NCBI GenBank assembly: GCA_019245255.1
Contig: JAFARV010000360.1
Location: forward strand, 1-10,123
From: Acidobacteriaceae bacterium
GTDB taxonomy: Bacteria; Acidobacteriota; Terriglobia; Bryobacterales; Bryobacteraceae
Reading direction: 5' to 3'
Length of the DNA: 10,123 bases
Below, piece by piece: positions 5,482 through 10,123 of this stretch. Within the stretch, counting starts at the first letter, position 1. Every line of letters begins with the position of its first letter. Under the pieces are notes generated by a model, which was given only the letters and a program-made list of their open reading frames with translations, did no database searches and had not been told where the DNA came from. A program made the position numbers and the translations under genes.

Positions 5482-7281
5482 ATGCTGCTTCAAATCTCTC
5501 AATCCACCGGACAGGATGTCGATCTTGCGACCACTTACGATGCCGTTGTGGTCGGCTCGGGCGCGGCTGGTGGCATGGCCGCACACGTTCTTACGTCTCA
5601 CGGCCTGAAAGTGCTGCTCCTCGAAGCTGGAAAATACCAGGACACAAGCAAGATCCTGCATTCCATGGAGTGGCCGTACGATCACCCCCGACGAGGCAAA
5701 ATGCCCCCGGAGTACCATGCCTTGACCCTCAACGAGTACACCATTCGCAATCCCCCTTACGGAATCAGTCCCGAAGATCGCAAATACAAAAACATCGTCC
5801 CGTATGTCCAGGAATGGGGAGGATCTGACCACACCAAGACCCTGGTAGTCGATGAGCGCCAGAACCCATACTCGGGCACAAAATACGCCTGGGTGCGAGC
5901 CCGCTGCGTAGGCGGAAAGACCACCATCTGGGGGCGCCTGGCGCTGCGGCTTTCCGATTACGATTTCAAGGCCGCCAGCCGTGACGGTTTCGGAATCGAT
6001 TGGCCCATCTCCTACTCGGATATTGCTCCATACTACGATCGCGTCGACCGCTATCTGGGCATCTCCGGCCACCCTGAGGGCCGTCCCGAGATGCCCGACG
6101 GCATCTATCAGCGCCCCATTAAACTGACTGCATCGGAGCTCCATATGCGGAACACGCTCAAAGGCATGAACCGCATTCTCACGCCCTATCGCGCCGGGGT
6201 GACGACCGACGGCGTCAAACACAACAAGTATCGAAGCCGCTGCTACGGTCGCGGTGCCTGTAATCGCCACGTCGGCGGATGCGACATCCACGCCGCCTTC
6301 GATTCCCCGACCGGTCTCATTCGCCCGGCCATGGACACGGGCAATCTTACCCTGCGGCCCAACTCAACCGTCTATGAAGTGAGCGTCGATCCGAATACCG
6401 GCAAAGCCGACGGAGTCAATTTCCTCGACAGTGAAACGCGCAAGAGCTATAAGGTCAAAGCCAGAACCGTCGTCCTTGCCGCCTCGACACTCGAATCCGC
6501 GCGCCTGATGCTGCTGTCGAAATCCAGCCACTATCCTAACGGTATTGGTAACTCGAGCGGCCACGTCGGTCACAACTTCTGCGAGCACTTGATGGGGCCT
6601 TCCGTCGCGGGATTCTTCAAGGATCTGGTCGGCAAGCCTCGTACGCTCGATGACGGTCGTCCCGGTGGATTCTACATACCGCGGTTCCGGAACCTTACAG
6701 ACAAGCAGCCCGGCTTCATCCGCGGCTACGGATTCGAAGGCGGCAGCGGCTGCGGTATGATTCCCGGCACTGCCTACACAGAATCGGGCTTCGGCTCTGA
6801 GTACAAAAAACGCGTCCGCGACTACGCCGGCGCAACCTTCGATATTGGCGGTTTCGGTGAGGTCCTGCCGCGCTACGAGAACTTCGTCGACATCGACCCG
6901 GAATTAAAGGATGCCTGGGGCATACCGGCGCTCCGTTTCAACTATCGTTTCGGTGACAACGAACGGAAAATGGCCGAAGACATGTACGCCACCGGGCGCG
7001 AAATGTTCGAAGCGGCAGGTTTTGAAATCACCTCTTCCAGCAAGGACTTACTTTGTGAAGGCTGGTCCATTCATGAACTCGGGACCGCACGCATGGGCAG
7101 CGATCCCAAAACCTCCGTCGTCAATCAGTTCGAGCAGTCGCACGATGTAAAGAACCTGTTTGTTGTCGATGGCGCGGCGTTCGCTTCCGCCTCCGCGCAA
7201 AACCCAACTTGGACCATCATGGCGCTGTGCTGGAGGTCCTGCGATTACCTTGCCGATCAGCTCCAGAAAGGAGAAGTGTGA
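5482..7281 (+). CDS. GMC-family FAD-dependent sugar/sugar-acid dehydrogenase, large subunit
   Basis: A 599-residue flavoprotein that probably oxidises a sugar, sugar acid or polyol in the periplasm and passes electrons to a cytochrome. The FAD fingerprint is VVVGSGAAGG (22-31), with LLLEAGK (45-51) closing the Rossmann motif. RCVGGKTTIWGRLALR (141-156) is the GMC signature region. The C-terminal GMC domain carries HELGTARMG (531-539) with the catalytic base His531, and NPTWTIMAL (574-582) with Asn574. Between the FAD and substrate parts is CYGRGACNRHVGGC (254-267), where related dehydrogenases have a cysteine cluster that can bind Fe-S. There is no signal peptide, which fits co-export with the Tat-tagged small subunit encoded directly downstream. 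ATG 5482 follows an in-frame TGA at 5470-5472. Specificity is unknown; gluconate and glucose dehydrogenases are the nearest named relatives. Confidence 0.92.
   Translation: MLLQISQSTGQDVDLATTYDAVVVGSGAAGGMAAHVLTSHGLKVLLLEAGKYQDTSKILHSMEWPYDHPRRGKMPPEYHALTLNEYTIRNPPYGISPEDRKYKNIVPYVQEWGGSDHTKTLVVDERQNPYSGTKYAWVRARCVGGKTTIWGRLALRLSDYDFKAASRDGFGIDWPISYSDIAPYYDRVDRYLGISGHPEGRPEMPDGIYQRPIKLTASELHMRNTLKGMNRILTPYRAGVTTDGVKHNKYRSRCYGRGACNRHVGGCDIHAAFDSPTGLIRPAMDTGNLTLRPNSTVYEVSVDPNTGKADGVNFLDSETRKSYKVKARTVVLAASTLESARLMLLSKSSHYPNGIGNSSGHVGHNFCEHLMGPSVAGFFKDLVGKPRTLDDGRPGGFYIPRFRNLTDKQPGFIRGYGFEGGSGCGMIPGTAYTESGFGSEYKKRVRDYAGATFDIGGFGEVLPRYENFVDIDPELKDAWGIPALRFNYRFGDNERKMAEDMYATGREMFEAAGFEITSSSKDLLCEGWSIHELGTARMGSDPKTSVVNQFEQSHDVKNLFVVDGAAFASASAQNPTWTIMALCWRSCDYLADQLQKGEV
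7268..7273 (+). promoter_or_regulatory. Ribosome binding site for the small subunit
   Basis: AAGGAG lies seven bases before ATG 7281, within the last codons of the GMC gene. It decides this start over an earlier in-frame ATG (7209), which would lie inside the GMC gene and hide the Tat signal. The stop and start overlap as TGATG, indicating translational coupling. Confidence 0.8.
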
Positions 7282-7778
7282 TGCAGCTCAATCGCCGCGA
7301 GTTACTCTCCGCCGTCACCGCCGCGTTCGCATCTCCTACTCTGCAGCTGACTGCCGCTGAACCTGGAAAGCCGCTCTTCTTTACGCCTGATGAGTTCGCG
7401 ATGCTCGATTGTCTGACGGAGTTGATAGTCCCCACCGACGATCACTCCCCCGGAGCGCATGCCGCCGGCGTCGCCGCGTACATAGATAAGACAGCTGCGG
7501 AGGCCCTTGATCCCGGCAGCAAAACCTCCTGGCAGAAAGGCCTCCACAAAGTTAACGAGGCCTCCCAAGAGTCTTACAACCTTTCATTTGTAAAAACCAC
7601 CGCTGCACAGCAATCGGAACTGCTCTCCAAAATGGAGCGCGCCAACGATCCCTTCTTCGGTCAACTCAAGGAAACAACGGCCTTCGCGTACTATTCCTCC
7701 TCCATCGGCATCCACGAGGAGATGCAATATAAAGGCAACGTTATCCTGGAACAGTTCGCCGGTTACGACGCAACGTAA
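7281..7778 (+). CDS. Gluconate 2-dehydrogenase subunit 3 family protein, Tat signal
   Basis: A 165-residue small subunit of the gluconate-2-dehydrogenase subunit 3 family, which partners GMC dehydrogenases. The N-terminus MQLNRRELLSAVTAAF has a twin arginine (Arg5-Arg6) followed by a hydrophobic stretch and a likely cleavage region near LTAAEPG. This fits a Tat signal that would carry the folded, signal-less flavoprotein across the membrane, as shown for related gluconate and glucose dehydrogenases. Family motifs are FFTPDEFAMLDCLTELIVPTD (33-53), the DHSPGAHAAGVAAYID segment (54-69), and FAYYSSSIGIHEEMQYKGN (135-153) near the end. Its ATG overlaps the GMC stop by one base, so the pair should be made in equal amounts. 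No cytochrome c gene follows, so the electron acceptor must be encoded elsewhere. The next gene converges on it 33 nt away with no visible terminator. Confidence 0.9.
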   Translation: MQLNRRELLSAVTAAFASPTLQLTAAEPGKPLFFTPDEFAMLDCLTELIVPTDDHSPGAHAAGVAAYIDKTAAEALDPGSKTSWQKGLHKVNEASQESYNLSFVKTTAAQQSELLSKMERANDPFFGQLKETTAFAYYSSSIGIHEEMQYKGNVILEQFAGYDAT

Positions 7779-7811
7779 GTCGCTGACTGTTCAATCCCAA
7801 TACTCACACCC

Positions 7812-8558
7812 CTACTGTTGCGGCGGTGGTGGCGGAGGAGGATAATTGCCGTTCTGCTGATCCCGATGATAGTAATCATCGTGATAATGAACCCCATTCC
7901 GGTCATACCCGTTATCGCGCGAGTATGCTCCGCGCCCGACATCAAGAGGCTGCTCCAGACGGAACGTTAAAACGCTCTCCGCTGGAACACGAACAGCGCG
8001 CCCACGTGTCAGTACCTCGCCTCCGGCTCCCGCTCCTGCACCGGCCAACGCACCAATCGCCGCGCCTTTTCCACCCCCGGCAATCGCGCCCACGATCGTT
8101 CCCAGTAATGCGCCGCCTCCAACATATTCACCGGTACGCTTGTTCGCGCCCACACCTGTGTGCCGCGCCCGGTCGTACGCTTGGGCCGACACCATGTAGC
8201 GCCGCCCATGAACCGTAATCGATTCGAGATCGATGGACAAATCGCTGGCGCCCGTGTTGGCGACCATCAACTCCGCATTTGAGCCCCTTGGAATGAGTAG
8301 CTTCCCGTTATCCCCCATTACATCTTCCGCGATGCTCGCGTTGTAAACACGGTTGTCAGCACGGTCGTGAACGTCGATGGTGTCGTTTGTTCTGACTTTG
8401 ATCTGAGTGCCCGCCGGAATTCTGTCGGGGTAACTGTAATTCGAATTGTTATAGTTTTGGTCCCGGTCGCGGTCTTGCGAATCTTGATATGGTTGCGCCA
8501 GCGTCGGCATTCCAAACGCCACGCAAGCCGCAACCACCGGTAACATGCGTTTCATCAT
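7812..8558 (-). CDS. Secreted/outer-membrane glycine-zipper protein of unknown function
   Basis: A 248-residue protein with a clear Sec signal (MMKRMLPVVAACVAFGMPTLAQP, cleavage after about residue 21; no lipobox cysteine). A hydrophilic Asp/Asn/Tyr-rich spacer (24-45) precedes a beta-rich domain (about 46-128) with IPAGTQIKVRTNDTIDV and LLIPRGSNAELMV, the pattern of a pair of short beta-barrel-like repeats. Next is a glycine-zipper stretch (147-180: GGGALLGTIVGAIAGGG and onward), typical of proteins that insert into or span the outer membrane. VPAESVLTFRLEQPL (191-205) follows. The tail is rich in Tyr, His and Asp (VHYHDDYYHRD) and ends in seven consecutive prolines and QQ. I do not know a function. 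ATG 8558 is followed at once by ATG 8555, so either could be used; upstream AGAGA gives a modest ribosome site. A possible structured leader lies just upstream. Confidence 0.8.
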   Translation of the reverse strand: MMKRMLPVVAACVAFGMPTLAQPYQDSQDRDRDQNYNNSNYSYPDRIPAGTQIKVRTNDTIDVHDRADNRVYNASIAEDVMGDNGKLLIPRGSNAELMVANTGASDLSIDLESITVHGRRYMVSAQAYDRARHTGVGANKRTGEYVGGGALLGTIVGAIAGGGKGAAIGALAGAGAGAGGEVLTRGRAVRVPAESVLTFRLEQPLDVGRGAYSRDNGYDRNGVHYHDDYYHRDQQNGNYPPPPPPPQQ

Positions 8559-8587
8559 TGGTTATCTCTGCCTCCCCGAAAGTTAGA

Positions 8588-8631
8588 AGCATCCCCGCTC
8601 GCTTGGTTAGCGGACTTCGCCACGGGGTGCT
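8588..8631. other. Hairpin-forming sequence between the last two minus-strand genes
   Basis: AGCATCCCCG (8588-8597) pairs with CGGGGTGCT (8623-8631) apart from one bulged T. A competing inner hairpin CCGCT (8595-8599) with AGCGG (8609-8613) shares bases with it, so the two are mutually exclusive. It sits in the 113-nt gap between the unnamed right-edge gene and the glycine-zipper gene. On the minus strand the stem is followed only by TCTAACTTTC, a poor U-tract. It could be a weak terminator of the upstream gene or a switching leader of the glycine-zipper gene. Confidence 0.35.
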
Positions 8632-8671
8632 CTCAAAAGTGCGGTCCCCCTAGAAGGATTTCCAGTACTGT

Positions 8672-10123
8672 TCAACTGCGCCGTAATAGAAAGTAGGGCT
8701 GGTTCTTGAATTCAGGATCGAAGCCCGGATACAGCCACGCATCCCTGCTCGATGCGCTCAGCTCGAAATAATATTGCAGCGCGTACTCCGAGGCTGTATA
8801 CGCAGCCGGGATTTCTGCGGTAAATCCTCTGCCGCGTACTCCCATTTCGACGTGCTGAAACCGCTCAGCCTGATTCACATGACGATAGAGCAGCCGGGCT
8901 GACGCGACGTTACGGCCCCGTTCCAGGCTGATCTCGATTGCCACGCGCTCGTTAGGGCGAAAACCTCTCGGTGGCGTGTGACGGCAGGGCGGCCGCTCGC
9001 GCCTCGACGGGTTCAGCACCTCCGCCAGTGCCGCTTCGGCGCCACCATCTTCGGAAGTGGCCGCTGATTCGAGGTGCCGCTCCAACTCCGCAATGTCCTC
9101 ATCAATCCCTTGCAGGCGATCCGCCCACTGCCCTCGCTCATCAAATCGATCACTCACTGAAAGGTCGGCCGCATAGACTCCGCCGCTCGCACTAACCGCC
9201 GTGGCCCAGTGCGAGCGCGCCATCCGATACTGCCGCACCGCTTCTTCAAGCGCGCGGCGGCTGCCTTTCTTCTCATGAATCGCGTACAGGACTCCGGCTC
9301 TAAATTTCGCGGCAAAAAAACGTCCGAGTGCAGTCTGTATCCGGACGTCGATTGCTGCGCGCCGCGAACTCGCCGACTGCAACTCACCCGTCTGCTCAAG
9401 CTTCCTCGTTGCCGTCTCCGCCAAATCCTCCAACCACACAGAAACCTGAATGGGCGACACCTTCCCGCCGCGTTGGTCACTCAGCAATTCCTCCGCAGCC
9501 TCGTTCATGCTCGAAAACAGCTGCGGATCGAGCGGGCTCGCATTGTGAAACACCTTCGGCGAAGCTGTGTCCCCATAGGCAATCGTCTTCGGCTCAGCCG
9601 CAATCGGCTGGTTCCAGTAGATCTCCGGCCAGTACGCGTCGCATGCAGCCGAGGGCAGATAGGCCGTCGTTACAATCGGCAGAATTCGACTCGCACACGC
9701 TAGGGCCTCCTCGAGCGTGCGTGCGTGGGTATCCTTCGCCAATCCTCGGCCGTCCACGTCCGCACCGGCATCGGGGTTGTATATGAGGCGCCCCCAGACG
9801 CGATACCAGTCGGCGTACTTCTCCCAATCCCATCGCGGCTCTAGGCCCTCATCGGCGTATCCACTTCGCCGGCCAGGTACAGCAGAGCCCCTCCGTCCAC
9901 GGCATGTCAACGGCTCCATCACATCAGCGCCGCTAGCTCCGCAGAATCCGAAGCTGCGAGCATAAGCGGCGCCGAACACCGGATCGGCCGAAAGTAAAAT
10001 CCGTTGCGTGCCTGAGAAGATGCGGTACCGCACGCTGTATTTCCGATCTTCTTTGAGTAAGTCGGCATATCCATACCGCGTAAATATGCGCGAACCTTCG
10101 CTCAAGGTCATCAAACCTGCCCC
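8672..10123 (-). CDS. Large protein of unnamed family, possible glycoside-hydrolase-like, N-terminus beyond window
   Basis: The frame is open through the right edge, giving 483 residues of a longer protein. An in-frame ATG at 10111 has no ribosome site, and the sequence after it reads as mid-domain, so the true start is outside. The first part (to about residue 200) is rich in aromatic and basic residues: YGYADLLKEDRKYSVRYRIF, PLTCRGRRGS, and WDWEKYADWYRVWGRLIYNPD. It is followed by ASRILPIVTTAYLPSA and YWPEIYWNQPI. This resembles the end of a TIM-barrel-type hydrolase. A helical region (about 225-350, with FFAAKFRAGVLYAIHEKKGSR and RGQWADRLQGIDEDIAEL) follows. The last 95 residues form a beta-sandwich-like domain ending in LYPGFDPEFKNQPYFLLRR. 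I believe similar proteins of unknown function occur in Acidobacteriota and related phyla, but I cannot name the family or show catalytic residues. Carbohydrate hydrolysis is a guess. A stretch near 120-135 is less conserved-looking. Confidence 0.75.
   Translation of the reverse strand, partial: GAGLMTLSEGSRIFTRYGYADLLKEDRKYSVRYRIFSGTQRILLSADPVFGAAYARSFGFCGASGADVMEPLTCRGRRGSAVPGRRSGYADEGLEPRWDWEKYADWYRVWGRLIYNPDAGADVDGRGLAKDTHARTLEEALACASRILPIVTTAYLPSAACDAYWPEIYWNQPIAAEPKTIAYGDTASPKVFHNASPLDPQLFSSMNEAAEELLSDQRGGKVSPIQVSVWLEDLAETATRKLEQTGELQSASSRRAAIDVRIQTALGRFFAAKFRAGVLYAIHEKKGSRRALEEAVRQYRMARSHWATAVSASGGVYAADLSVSDRFDERGQWADRLQGIDEDIAELERHLESAATSEDGGAEAALAEVLNPSRRERPPCRHTPPRGFRPNERVAIEISLERGRNVASARLLYRHVNQAERFQHVEMGVRGRGFTAEIPAAYTASEYALQYYFELSASSRDAWLYPGFDPEFKNQPYFLLRRS

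Noticed and set aside
5464..6291. A 275-codon open frame on the minus strand inside the GMC gene
   Set aside because: It lies antisense to an unmistakable GMC dehydrogenase, has no family motifs, and is explained by the codon bias of the gene on the plus strand.
9700..9790. Possible frameshift in the right-edge gene around the stretch after IYNPDAGADV
   Set aside because: The local sequence looks less conserved and the next frame briefly offers Trp-containing text, but the motifs on both sides are in the same frame, so no frameshift is needed.

Overview
The window looks like a chromosomal segment from a soil-type Acidobacteriota (Terriglobia, Koribacter-like). This is inferred from the family mix, not from any search. 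The best taxonomic marker is the truncated VWA protein at the left edge, which has the layout of the 'VWFA-related acidobacterial' family. Supporting it are a GMC oxidoreductase paired with a gluconate-2-dehydrogenase subunit-3-like protein, a secreted glycine-zipper protein, and moderately high GC content with ordinary bacterial codon use. I see no tRNA, rRNA, CRISPR array or complete insertion sequence.

Layout. From 1 to 5389 every gene is on the minus strand. Read in the direction of transcription they are: a DoxX-family membrane protein, a cytidylate-kinase-like protein, a stand-alone response-regulator receiver, gnd (6-phosphogluconate dehydrogenase), a PfkB-family sugar kinase that is probably 2-keto-3-deoxygluconate kinase, and the VWA protein, which runs off the left edge. 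At 5390-5481 transcription diverges into a plus-strand two-gene operon, 5482-7778. It encodes a GMC-type FAD dehydrogenase and its Tat-signal-bearing small subunit, and the two genes overlap by one base. From 7812 to the right edge two minus-strand genes follow: a secreted glycine-zipper protein and the 3' part of a large protein of a family I cannot name.

How the genes fit together. Three loci handle sugar acids. gnd belongs to the oxidative pentose phosphate pathway, the PfkB kinase would phosphorylate keto-deoxygluconate, and the GMC/subunit-3 pair probably oxidises a sugar or sugar acid in the periplasm. They are not one operon, so a shared pathway is only an inference. The receiver, cytidylate-kinase-like and DoxX genes have no obvious metabolic link to them.

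The most striking non-coding structure is at 3614-3720, just upstream of gnd. It is a 27-nt inverted repeat with 26 of 27 positions paired and a 16-nt loop, flanked by degenerate G-rich units of the form GCCGGGGGTC. It looks like a REP- or MITE-like mobile palindrome. A second compound palindrome at 904-956 covers the 3' end and stop codon of the sugar-kinase gene. A perfect 7-bp inverted repeat lies upstream of the VWA gene, and a further hairpin precedes the glycine-zipper gene. No clearly new multi-gene system is visible. The best leads are the palindromic elements, an unusual three-cysteine motif in the GMC protein, and the unnamed right-edge protein.
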